This document shows positions 24,150-31,800 of a DNA stretch of 64,000 nucleotides, piece by piece. This DNA is from Kaistia soli DSM 19436. Lineage in GTDB: Bacteria > Pseudomonadota > Alphaproteobacteria > Rhizobiales > Kaistiaceae. The stretch spans positions 372,001-436,000 of the forward strand of contig NZ_FQUP01000004.1 of NCBI RefSeq assembly GCF_900129325.1, written 5' to 3'. Both the position numbers and the translations under genes were made by a program. A model generated the notes under the pieces. That model did not search any database. It saw nothing but the letters and a program-made list of their open reading frames with translations, and was not told the DNA's origin. How positions within the stretch are numbered: position 1 is the first letter of the stretch; the number at the start of each line of letters is the position of its first letter.

Positions 24150-25433
24150 ATGCCCCGAGCGCACCCCTCTAGCCGCCACCGCTGGTTCGACGATTGGCGC
24201 GGCGCTTGCGGCCCAGCTCTTCGCAACCTTGTCACCCACGTCGCCACCGCTATCGACACCCACGAGTTATCAAGCGGCCTCAGGGCGCGGAAGCGGAAGG
24301 CCATCGATCATCAGCATCATTCGTTGGCTGTCGAAGTCGTGGTGGCGAACCTCGCCCATGCGGTCCTCATGCCCCCCGAGACCGGCTGGCTCGCTGTTCT
24401 CACCGGCAACGGAACGTGCGGCTTCACTCGCTATGACAACCCTGCCTTCGGGAAGCCGTTCAGGACTCTCCTGAGCCGCCTCGGCGACCTCGGGCATCTC
24501 ACCCTGCGGCCATCTCCAAAACGCGGCGAGGCGTCCTCTCTGGCGCCCACAGAGTCCTTCTCTGCCTTAGTGCGGGATGCCGGGATATCACTGGCGGACT
24601 TTGGTCGGCTGGGCGGTGAGGAGGTTGTCCTTCTGGCTCGGACCTCGGTCATCCATCGCCGCGACGAGCGCGTGCATCATCGTGAAATGATCGACTATCT
24701 AGACACGGCCGAGACCATCGCCATGCGGCAGGATATACGGGCGCTGACCGGCTTCCTCGCGGCAGCCGACATTGCCTTCATCGACGATGGAGCCGGCCCT
24801 GTCGACCCACATGACCGGTCTATGAGGCGCCACTTCGTTATGGCCGAGGATGACCCTCTTTCCCAACGGTTCGACCGTGGCGGGCGGCTCTTCGGTGGCT
24901 TCTGGCAGAACCTGAAGCGGGCAAGAAGAGCTGGCATCAGGGTCGACGGCGAACCCGTGACGGTCCTCGATTATTCCGCGATGTTTCCGAGACTGGCCTA
25001 CGCGGCGGTTGGAGTGCAGCCGCCCGCCGATGACCCCTACGCCATCCCCGGCCTCGAAGGCCACCGCAAGGCAGTGAAGCTGGCTATGAATACGCTCTTC
25101 TTTGACCGGTCGGGACGTCGACCCTCATGGCCAGAGGCCGAAGACCCTGATGCAGAGATGCCCCCCACGTGGACCGTGGGGCGCTTCAGGGCAGCGCTAC
25201 TCGCTCGCCATCCTGCTCTCAGGAACAGCCTCGGGGCCGGCATCGGCCATCGACTCATGAACACCGAAAGCCGGATCATGGCGGGCGTACTGATGGCCTT
25301 GATGGCTGAGGGCATCGTTGCCCTGCCGCTGCATGACGGCCTGATGGTGAAGATGCCGAGGGCGCGAGAGGCGGGGATGATGATGGGGATGATCGCCCGT
25401 GAGATCACCACGTTCGAACTCCCGGCAGCATGA
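24150..25433 (+). CDS. Minimal family-A-polymerase-like protein
   Basis: A 427-aa protein from ATG 24150, with GGAG six bases upstream. The C-terminal half shows three motifs in family-A order: motif A LDYSAMFPRL (273-282), a motif-B-like RKAVKLAMNTLFF (306-318, with R, K and N spaced as in the O-helix) and motif C LPLHDGLMV (392-400). There is no 3'-5' exonuclease domain and the protein is half the usual length. DPYAIPG just before motif B is a feature of uncharacterised phage and plasmid proteins. Polymerase or primase-like activity for element replication is inferred; the N-terminal 200 residues are unassigned. Confidence 0.6.
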   Translation: MPRAHPSSRHRWFDDWRGACGPALRNLVTHVATAIDTHELSSGLRARKRKAIDHQHHSLAVEVVVANLAHAVLMPPETGWLAVLTGNGTCGFTRYDNPAFGKPFRTLLSRLGDLGHLTLRPSPKRGEASSLAPTESFSALVRDAGISLADFGRLGGEEVVLLARTSVIHRRDERVHHREMIDYLDTAETIAMRQDIRALTGFLAAADIAFIDDGAGPVDPHDRSMRRHFVMAEDDPLSQRFDRGGRLFGGFWQNLKRARRAGIRVDGEPVTVLDYSAMFPRLAYAAVGVQPPADDPYAIPGLEGHRKAVKLAMNTLFFDRSGRRPSWPEAEDPDAEMPPTWTVGRFRAALLARHPALRNSLGAGIGHRLMNTESRIMAGVLMALMAEGIVALPLHDGLMVKMPRAREAGMMMGMIAREITTFELPAA

Positions 25434-25625
25434 TCAACCACACGCCAAGGACACCCTGAGTTCCCTCCCCCTTCCACTTATAAGACCCATAAGGTCCGAT
25501 GCTCTCGATTGAGCCGGATTGCCTGCTGAACTGACCCCCTCCGACATCGCCAAGCCGCCCCAACGTGCGCCATCCGTGGCCGCGAACGGCGCCGTCACGT
25601 ATCCTCGAAAGGAACCTTCCGAACG

Positions 25626-26093
25626 ATGACCGACCTCATCACGACCAACGCCATGCCGCTCCCGACTTCCGCGGCGGCCACCATTGTCGACATCCAGCTT
25701 GCCGAGGCACTCGGCTATCAGCGGCCGACTGACATCCGCAAAATGATCAAGCGAAACAGCGCCATCCTCGAAGCCATGGGATCATTGCGCCACAGTGGCG
25801 TGATGATCGAAGCGGGCAAAGGCGCTCGCCGTGAAGTCACCGAATACCACCTGAACCGCGCTCAGGCCGCCTTCATCATCGCCAAGTCGGGCACCAAGCA
25901 GGCCGATAACCTCGCGGTGAAGATGGCCGAGGTCTTCGCCCTGTTCTCAGAAGGCGGCCTTGTTGCGGCCGATGCAGCGGCAGAAGCGAAGCTCGCGGGT
26001 ATCGAAGCGCGCGAGACGGAGCGCCGTGGCCTGATTGCCGCCGAAGAGCGCGAAGGGCGGGACGCCGCCTTCGCCATCTTGAAGCGCCGCTGA
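25626..26093 (+). CDS. Rha/KilA-type phage regulatory protein
   Basis: A 155-aa protein. The N-terminal half contains LAEALGYQRPTDIRKMIKRN, and the conserved YHLNRAQAAFIIAKSGTKQAD followed by MAEVFALF is the core seen in phage Rha/ORF6N-like regulators. The C-terminus is a charged helix (KLAGIEARETERRGLIAAEE). It probably acts as an antirepressor or DNA-binding regulator. A 192-bp leader separates it from the polymerase-like gene. Confidence 0.65.
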   Translation: MTDLITTNAMPLPTSAAATIVDIQLAEALGYQRPTDIRKMIKRNSAILEAMGSLRHSGVMIEAGKGARREVTEYHLNRAQAAFIIAKSGTKQADNLAVKMAEVFALFSEGGLVAADAAAEAKLAGIEARETERRGLIAAEEREGRDAAFAILKRR

Positions 26094-26241
26094 GGCCGCC
26101 CACACCGCCATCGACTTCATATTAGGATAATACGTTCAGCCCGTCTGAACCGACCTCCCGAACCTCCCGAACCTCCAATCAATCCGCCCAACGTGGTGCC
26201 CGCACAGCGGCCCGCGACGGCGAAGCTATGTCGAAAGCTCA

Positions 26242-26676
26242 ATGATCATGACAATTCTCCGCCCGACCACCGCCCGCATCCCGCGCCGCCCAGTCATCCA
26301 CACGACGGACACGGACGGCCGCCCCATCGTCCTTGTTCCATTGTCGAGCGGCGCCCGAGCCAAGCTCTTCCCGCGCCACTATGAGCGCCTCCAGCGCATG
26401 GGCATCGGGCGGAACTGGTTCCTGAACGACAATGGTCAGGGCCTCGCCTACGTGCGAGCCAAGGTTCCAACCGCACTAGGCTGGGGGAACAATGCCCAGG
26501 TCGCCCGCCTCATCGCCTGCCCGAGCAAGCGCGGTGCCTCCGTGAGCTATCGCGATGGCGACCGCCTCAATCTCCGGCTCGACAACCTTCAGGTGACCGC
26601 CTCGAAGGGGCGCGGCAAGGGGCGGGAACAGTTCCTCCCGGATGACGCCGAGCCCGCCCTTGAGGTGGCCGCATGA
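26242..26676 (+). CDS. HNH-like DNA-binding protein lacking the catalytic His
   Basis: A 144-aa protein. Residues about 105-125 read VSYRDGDRLNLRLDNLQV, the signature of HNH nucleases of the HNH-AP2 group (usually V-x-H-x-x-G-x-x-L-x-N-R-x-x-N-L). The first catalytic His is Tyr here, so nuclease activity is doubtful. The stop overlaps the next ATG (ATGA at 26673), and that next frame is an AP2-like domain, as in fused HNH-AP2 homing endonucleases. The pair looks like a split, probably catalytically dead descendant. Confidence 0.6.
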   Translation: MIMTILRPTTARIPRRPVIHTTDTDGRPIVLVPLSSGARAKLFPRHYERLQRMGIGRNWFLNDNGQGLAYVRAKVPTALGWGNNAQVARLIACPSKRGASVSYRDGDRLNLRLDNLQVTASKGRGKGREQFLPDDAEPALEVAA

Positions 26677-27002
26677 GCCCCTCAGAAGCAACCGCTGCCG
26701 ACGATTGGGACCGGCATCCCTTCCGGGGCGCATTCCGCATCGTTGACGCCGACCAGCCCGAACCGAAACTCTGGCTGGCGGCGATCCGCACCGGAGGGCG
26801 CACCGTGCGGCTCGGCTGGTTTGCCGATCCATTCCGGGCCGGCATTGCCCATGACCTCGCTTTGTTGAACCTCGGCCTACCACCTGTGAACTTCAGCAAC
26901 GCTCACTACCGCGCGGTGCCTGCCGAGCATACCGCCACGGGCTTGCGGACTATCCGTGAGCGCCTCGGCTTGGCCGACGAACCGAGCTGCAACCAGCCTT
27001 GA
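26673..27002 (+). CDS. AP2/ERF-like DNA-binding domain protein
   Basis: A 109-aa protein overlapping the HNH-like gene by four bases. The segment LWLAAIRTGGRTVRLGWFAD, followed by PFRAGIAHDLALLNLG and PPVNFSN, follows the AP2 pattern (W-x-A-x-I ... LG-x-F ... A-x-A-x-D ... N-F). AP2 domains usually follow an HNH domain in one phage endonuclease. Here they are separate, translationally coupled products. It likely binds DNA. Confidence 0.6.
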   Translation: MSPSEATAADDWDRHPFRGAFRIVDADQPEPKLWLAAIRTGGRTVRLGWFADPFRAGIAHDLALLNLGLPPVNFSNAHYRAVPAEHTATGLRTIRERLGLADEPSCNQP

Positions 27003-27068
27003 AACGACTCTCAGCGGACCTCCCAGCCAGCCGCAGAGCCCATTTTCTCCAGCACGACAGGAACCCTC

Positions 27069-29789
27069 ATGGTCAAACTTCCCGGCCTCACGCCGTTCGC
27101 CGAAGATCGCCCGATGGGCGGTCGCCCTGTTAGCCGCAAAGTCCCGCAACAGGACGTGCGCATCCAAGCTCCCGGGCTGCGCCTCGCAGCATCGCCAGTT
27201 GACACGTATTCGCGGCCCGCAGCGCCGCAGCGCGATACGCAGCTCGATCAGTTCATTGACGGCTTGTCGACCATCAACCCCGCGCTCCAGCGCTTCGGCT
27301 CCGTTCAGCGGGCCATGGACGAGGACACGGCGGAAACCCGTGCGCGACGTCACCAGCTTGAAGCCATATCTCCCGAAGACTATGCCGCCCGCGTCGAAGC
27401 CGATCCGGTTCTGAAGTCGGCTATCGGCCGCGCCGCTGCGCAGCGCGTCTCGGGCATGCAGAACTCGACGCTGGCGCTGGCCGATATCCAGAACGCCTAC
27501 GTCAACGACTTCGACAAGGCGAACGGGGACTTCGACGCCTTCGTGGCTGAGAAGGTCAAGCCCTACCTCGGCGACCCGGCCAACGACCCGTCCTACGTCA
27601 AGTCGTTCATGGCCAGCATCGACCCCTCTCTGCGCCAGCTCAGGGCCGGCTATACCGGCTACAAGGCGCAGGAGCAGTATGCTGCGAACCAGCAGACCTT
27701 GCAGGACGCCTTCCTGTCCATCGCGCGCAATGGCGCCGCCGCTGGCGCGACCCCTGAGGAGCAGGCCAAGGCCATTTTCAGGGAGTTCTATGGCAATAAG
27801 CGTCTCCTCGGCATGTCCTTTCAGGACCAAGGGAAGGCGGCTGTTCAGCTCGCCGCGACGCTGGCTGAAGAGGGCAACTATGACCTCGTCACGGCGCTCG
27901 CCACGATGGACCGAACGGGCGCCGATGGTGCCAAGCTCGGCAAGCTCCTCGACGACAATCAGGTCGGCGGCGACATGGCCAAGGCCGTCCTCCGCGCCAA
28001 GGCGATCCGGGACGGCAAGAACCAAGAGGGCGGCATAGACACCCGCCAGTCCCTATTCGACAAGTTCACGCAGGGGCAGGCCAACGATGCCGATGAAGCG
28101 GCCCTGAGGCAGCTCGTGAAGGACAAGCCGGGCCTCGTCTCCGAGGGATGGGCGAACGGGATGATCTCCCAGAACCGCAACGAGCGCGAGCGGCTCAAGG
28201 CAGCGGCCCAGAAGGCTGCCGCCAAGGACGCCCTCGCGGTGCAGTTCGAGAACCAGGAAGCGGCCCTGACGAACGATGGTATCGAGGCGATGAAATCGGG
28301 GAAGCTGTTTAGCCTTGGCCCTAAGGTGGTCATCGACAAGGAGGGCAACGAGAAGACAATTCTCGAGGATGACGTGCGCCAGCGCGCCGTTGATGATTAT
28401 GCCGTCCGCTCGGCCGCTGTTGCCAAGGAGAAGGGCGAGACGCGGGAACAGACGATCCTCCGAGACTTGCCCATCTATGCCGCCAATGGCGTGCCACCGA
28501 AGAGCTGGAGGAGCACCATGGAACGCGGCGTCAACGCCTTGTCGACGCCAGCCGTTCTCGGCGGGGAAATCCCCCAGCAGACGGTTGAAGCCTATTCCCT
28601 CTTCAAGCTGCTCCGCACCAACAAGTCTCAGCTTCTGCGCGACCTCCTGCCCAAGGACAAGGCGGACGTATTTGAGACGGCGCGGATCAGCGAGGAGGAA
28701 CTCGGGATGGACCCGACGAAGGCGCTCTTGGATGCGGTCGACCAGAACGCCGACCCGGCCGGCAGGCCCAACCCGGCGGCTCAGGTCAGCCTTGCTGAAG
28801 TCCGCAAGGCCGCAGACACCGGGTCCATGTGGAACTCCATCAAGGGCGTCTTTGGAGGCGGTGTCGAAAGCCTCAACGAGTCGGTCCTTGTCGGGGCCAT
28901 TCAGAGGCGCGCTGAGGTCATCGCGGGTCGGGGCGTGAACGCAGACAAGGCCATTGAGCTGGCCGCTGAACGTGTCAGGAGCACGCATGTCAATGTGAAC
29001 GGCTGGTGGATCGATGCCAGCGACAAGCGGCTGCCGCCGAACTTCCCCGACCTCGCGACCGAGATGATCCGGGAGTATGTCGAGAAACACGGCAAGACCG
29101 AAGGCATCGAGACCAGCGACCTGACCGTGTTCACGGCTGGCAATGGCGGCAACGCATGGCGCATCGTCGTGAAGGCAGGAGGGTGGCCCGTCGACAACCG
29201 CGCGGACAGCGTCTTCACCTCAGACGACCTGATGGCGGCGAACGAGAACCGTATCGCCGAGATCAATCGGATGAAGGCCGAGGACGCGGCCAACGCTGCC
29301 AGCACCGCCTATGAGCCGTGGTTCCAGCTCGGGAACCCCGATGGACCCGCAGACATCCACCTCGGGCCGTTCCTCCCGAAGAACTGGCGTGATCCTGCGG
29401 TGCAGGAACAGCTCCGTCAGGGGCGTCGCGAGAAGGGCGAGAAGCAACGTGCTGCAGTGGAAGCCTTGGGTTCCGCGCTGGCCAGCGGCGCGCAGGCAGT
29501 GACCGAGGCGGCAAAGCAGGGTGCAGCCGATGCCGTCGCACCGATGGTGGACGCGATCAAGAACCGAAAGGAGAAGCGCCGCGCCAAGAGCCAGAGCTGG
29601 CGGGCCCAGCAGCAGACGACGGAGCCCGCTGCTGACCAGTCACTTGAGGAAGCCCGTGGCCAGCTTGATCAGGCGAAGGCGCGGCTGCTGAAGAACGCTG
29701 AAGGGGCCGTCAAGTCCGGCGCGGACCCGAAGGTCGTCGCGGAAGGCCTCCGCAAGGCGGGGATCGACGAACGGCTTTGGCCGAAATAG
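27069..29789 (+). CDS. T7 gp15-like internal virion (ejection) protein
   Basis: A 906-aa, largely helical soluble protein rich in Ala, Gln and charged residues, without a signal peptide. The N-terminal pattern (DTQLDQFIDGLSTINPALQRF, interrupted only by short loops, then NAYVNDFDKANGDFDAFV and LRAGYTGYKAQEQY) resembles internal-core proteins of podoviruses. These form the ejectosome that threads DNA through the cell envelope. The C-terminus is a charged coiled coil. The start has AGGAA five bases upstream. It is the only structural-type gene on the element, and its 2.7-kb frame is intact. Confidence 0.5.
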   Translation: MVKLPGLTPFAEDRPMGGRPVSRKVPQQDVRIQAPGLRLAASPVDTYSRPAAPQRDTQLDQFIDGLSTINPALQRFGSVQRAMDEDTAETRARRHQLEAISPEDYAARVEADPVLKSAIGRAAAQRVSGMQNSTLALADIQNAYVNDFDKANGDFDAFVAEKVKPYLGDPANDPSYVKSFMASIDPSLRQLRAGYTGYKAQEQYAANQQTLQDAFLSIARNGAAAGATPEEQAKAIFREFYGNKRLLGMSFQDQGKAAVQLAATLAEEGNYDLVTALATMDRTGADGAKLGKLLDDNQVGGDMAKAVLRAKAIRDGKNQEGGIDTRQSLFDKFTQGQANDADEAALRQLVKDKPGLVSEGWANGMISQNRNERERLKAAAQKAAAKDALAVQFENQEAALTNDGIEAMKSGKLFSLGPKVVIDKEGNEKTILEDDVRQRAVDDYAVRSAAVAKEKGETREQTILRDLPIYAANGVPPKSWRSTMERGVNALSTPAVLGGEIPQQTVEAYSLFKLLRTNKSQLLRDLLPKDKADVFETARISEEELGMDPTKALLDAVDQNADPAGRPNPAAQVSLAEVRKAADTGSMWNSIKGVFGGGVESLNESVLVGAIQRRAEVIAGRGVNADKAIELAAERVRSTHVNVNGWWIDASDKRLPPNFPDLATEMIREYVEKHGKTEGIETSDLTVFTAGNGGNAWRIVVKAGGWPVDNRADSVFTSDDLMAANENRIAEINRMKAEDAANAASTAYEPWFQLGNPDGPADIHLGPFLPKNWRDPAVQEQLRQGRREKGEKQRAAVEALGSALASGAQAVTEAAKQGAADAVAPMVDAIKNRKEKRRAKSQSWRAQQQTTEPAADQSLEEARGQLDQAKARLLKNAEGAVKSGADPKVVAEGLRKAGIDERLWPK

Positions 29790-29858
29790 GGGCGGCGGCT
29801 TACGGCAACACGAAACGCTCTCCCGGCTCTCGCTGGGGGAGCCCGCAACTGGCACCCC

Positions 29859-30587
29859 TTAGCCAGTGCCGAACAGCGGACCCGCTTCGCCAGAGCCATC
29901 GCCACGCCGCTTCGCCTCGCGCTCAGCCAAGATATCCCACCAGATTTCATAGGTGGTCGTTATCATCTGATCGAGTGCCTCGAAATCGTATAGTTCCACA
30001 TCAGTGTTGACATGAAGCTCAGCCTGCCGAGAGCCATCAGCACGTTTCGGCACCTGCATGATGCCCAGCGTGACCTCGGTGAAATCGGGGTCGGCGAGCC
30101 TGATGCGTTGATGCATCACAGAAAACACGAATCGCCGAGAACGCGCGTCCAGTGCGGATGACTTACGAGGGTCGATATGGACAACGGATGGCCGACCATC
30201 GATTGATACCACTGCTTGCGACCAGTACCGAAGCTTTGCGAATACTCCGACTGTCAACGGGAAAAACTCTTCGCGGCGCCCGTGGACAGAGTGCTTCTCC
30301 GAGAATTGATAGAGCGCGCGTCCGACCGCCAAGTTGGCCGCAATCTCGTCCTCGCCCCGCCTGCAATTACGCTCGATTTCACGGGCAATAATCTGCCATG
30401 CAGGACGTGCCGTCGCCCCTAACATGATTGTCGAGATGTTGAGGATATCTCCCGAGACACCTCTAACTGATCCATAGGAGTACGGGGAGAAACTGACCTT
30501 AAGATGTTCTAGTTCAGACCGTTGACGATCCCACGGAAGGACCGTGATCCTAGCCAGGTCCGTTTCCGGAATAGGGCGCTTCTTCAT
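29859..30587 (-). CDS. Unknown protein paired with a Panacea antitoxin, candidate toxin
   Basis: A 242-aa protein whose start overlaps the 3' end of the Panacea gene by 38 bp, with GGAG ahead of its ATG. The N-terminal part is mixed, and a conserved-looking core reads VVHIDPRKSSALDARSRRF, then FSVMHQRIRL and TLGIMQVPKRADG. No toxin family is recognised. Its position second in a two-gene unit after a Panacea-domain gene is that of the toxin in PanAT-type systems. A role as partner or effector is inference. Confidence 0.5.
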   Translation of the reverse strand: MKKRPIPETDLARITVLPWDRQRSELEHLKVSFSPYSYGSVRGVSGDILNISTIMLGATARPAWQIIAREIERNCRRGEDEIAANLAVGRALYQFSEKHSVHGRREEFFPLTVGVFAKLRYWSQAVVSIDGRPSVVHIDPRKSSALDARSRRFVFSVMHQRIRLADPDFTEVTLGIMQVPKRADGSRQAELHVNTDVELYDFEALDQMITTTYEIWWDILAEREAKRRGDGSGEAGPLFGTG

Positions 30588-31116
30588 CAGGCTCTCCGAA
30601 GGCCGGAATTAGTCCGATACTCACTTTATGATATCTAAACCGCGCACGGATCACGTCATCTGGTATTCGCATGCCGAGCGATCCACCAGATTTAGCACGA
30701 GTGACAACAAAGTGCCATGGCGCGTCTGTAGCATGCGAGATTTCAACTAGACGGCCGGGGGTCATCGTCCGGTAGGTCAATAGCACCTGCCGAACGCGTA
30801 CGAGGGCGTCGGTACTATTCAGATGCGGCAACGGAGACATCGTGCCCGACATGGGATCGCGCCGCCCAGCGAGAAAGTCGATTGGGTGTGCACCCGCCGC
30901 CTTGAAGGCTTGATAGGCTCCGGGGTGAACGGGGCCGTACTGCCACGCTTCGAAGTACCCTGACACAAGCGGCTCGCCAGTTTCCACGAGATTGAGACCG
31001 TGGGCAAAATAAAGCAGCTTCTGCAACGCAAGATTGGTGACAGGTTTCTGCAACTCCCTCGCTTGCTCAAGGAAGAGGTTGCAGACCATTCGAGCGTCGA
31101 CGGCGCATCCGCTCAT
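30550..31116 (-). CDS. Panacea-domain (SocA/GepA, DUF4065) antitoxin-like protein
   Basis: A 188-aa protein from ATG 31116 with GAGG five bases upstream (a GTG at 31170 would add 18 unconserved residues). Residues 28-70 match the Panacea core: NLALQKLLYFAHGLNL, GYFEAWQYGPVHPGAYQAF. Panacea proteins neutralise unrelated toxins in two-gene modules. The C-terminal half carries a winged-helix-like LTYRTMTPGRLVEISHATDAPW segment. It is the last gene before attR, a common place for stabilisation modules. Confidence 0.8.
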   Translation of the reverse strand: MSGCAVDARMVCNLFLEQARELQKPVTNLALQKLLYFAHGLNLVETGEPLVSGYFEAWQYGPVHPGAYQAFKAAGAHPIDFLAGRRDPMSGTMSPLPHLNSTDALVRVRQVLLTYRTMTPGRLVEISHATDAPWHFVVTRAKSGGSLGMRIPDDVIRARFRYHKVSIGLIPAFGEPDEEAPYSGNGPG

Positions 31117-31191
31117 GTCAGCCTCTATCGGTATGAAGGGCAGCGTATAGTGATTTGCTTGGCAGATCACCCTACCTCACGCCCCGTCTAT

Positions 31192-31226
31192 GGGGTACGC
31201 GACATGGGTACGCATTGGGGTACGCA
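31192..31226 (+). repeat. Three spaced GGGGTACGCA-type motifs (right integrase arm sites)
   Basis: Copies start at 31192 (GGGGTACGCG), 31205 (TGGGTACGCA) and 31217 (GGGGTACGCA), spaced 13 and 12 bp, exactly as at the left end. They lie 58 bp inside attR. The preceding bases CCCGTCTAT also resemble CCCGTCCGT ahead of the left triplet. Confidence 0.7.
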
Positions 31227-31283
31227 CCGAAAGCGGCGACTCAATCAAGTCATTGATTTTATTGATCTAAACAGGAATTGATC

Positions 31284-31305
31284 GAACTTGGTGGAGCCGA
31301 GGGGA
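31284..31305. repeat. attR core, 22-bp direct repeat overlapping the tRNA-Ala 3' end
   Basis: Identical to 13799-13820. It covers the final 17 nt of the tRNA gene (through the encoded CCA) and five bases beyond. The element thus supplies or keeps the tRNA 3' end and the gene stays intact. Confidence 0.85.
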
Positions 31306-31364
31306 ATCGAACCCCTGACCTCTGCAGTGCGATTGCAGCGCTCTCCCATCTGAGCTACGGCCCC
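31289..31364 (-). tRNA. tRNA-Ala, anticodon CGC
   Basis: A 76-nt cloverleaf with encoded CCA. The acceptor GGGGCCG pairs with CGGCTCC (one G-U), the D stem is GCTC/GAGC, the anticodon stem CTGCA/TGCAG encloses loop ATCGCAC (anticodon CGC, reading GCG alanine codons), and the T stem is AGGGG/CCCCT with loop TTCGATT. It is the integration site of the element. Confidence 0.97.
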
Positions 31365-31383
31365 GTCGCTGAGCGACGGGGCC
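31359..31383. promoter_or_regulatory. Perfect 12-bp inverted repeat overlapping the tRNA 5' end
   Basis: GGCCCCGTCGCT, one base, AGCGACGGGGCC. The left arm includes six bases of the tRNA acceptor strand (minus strand); the rest is leader. It could shape the precursor for RNase P processing or act as a terminator for plus-strand readthrough out of the element. There is no T tract. Confidence 0.5.
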
Positions 31384-31509
31384 TTGTAGGGCGCGGCGGG
31401 CGGCGCTGTCAAGCGTCGCCGGCGGGAGGGCGTGGGTTGCGGCTGGGGCAGTCGACAGCTACATGAGGGGGCGGCCCAGAACCTTCGCTCCGCCTCATTC
31501 GGGAAACCA

Positions 31510-31800
31510 ATGCGCGCCATCCTCGACGTCGTCATGATCGCCCTGAACCTCTACTGGTATGTCATCATCGCCAGTGCGATCTTCAGCTGGCTGTTCGCCT
31601 TCGGCGTGGTCAATCCGCGCAATCAGGTCGTTTCGGCGATCGGCAGCTTTCTTTATCAGGCGACCGAGCCGGTGCTGCGGCCGATACGGCGCGTCGTGCC
31701 GACGCTCGGCGCCATCGACATATCGCCCGTCGTCCTGCTGCTCGGCATCATCCTGATCCAGCAGGTGATCATCCTCTACGTCTATCCAAACGTGTTTTGA
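31510..31800 (+). CDS. YggT-family membrane protein
   Basis: A 96-aa inner-membrane protein from ATG 31510, with two hydrophobic segments ([20 protein letters not shown] and [20 protein letters not shown], allowing for loops) around the conserved [22 protein letters not shown] motif of YggT. The family is linked to osmotic tolerance and membrane organisation, often beside a DUF167 gene as here. The frame continues upstream towards the tRNA but without conserved sequence. Confidence 0.88.
   Translation: MRAILDVVMIALNLYWYVIIASAIFSWLFAFGVVNPRNQVVSAIGSFLYQATEPVLRPIRRVVPTLGAIDISPVVLLLGIILIQQVIILYVYPNVF

Larger units (their letters stand above)
13799..31305. mobile_element. 17.5-kb integrative element in tRNA-Ala(CGC), phage-derived or satellite-like
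   Basis: The element is bounded by identical 22-bp repeats at 13799-13820 and 31284-31305, the right copy overlapping the 3' end of a tRNA-Ala gene. A tyrosine integrase lies just inside the left end. Matching triplets of integrase-arm-like motifs occur near both ends. The content is phage-like (BRO, Rha, KilA-type regulators, polymerase-like protein, internal virion protein), with defence or toxin candidates and a resolvase. No portal, capsid, terminase or tail genes are visible, so it cannot form its own virion as it stands. Genes at 16609-18918 are clearly more AT-rich than the flanks, pointing to secondary acquisition. Confidence 0.85.

Noticed and set aside
25147-25175. A possible third copy of the 21-bp conserved element inside the polymerase-like gene
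   Set aside because: Only the ATGCCCCCCAC core matches; flanking bases differ and it is within conserved coding sequence.
26142-26200. Short repeats CTCCCGAAC and a loose similarity between the leaders at 25556 and 26187
   Set aside because: The 9-mer is only duplicated in tandem and the leader similarity needs several gaps; too weak to call a regulatory element.
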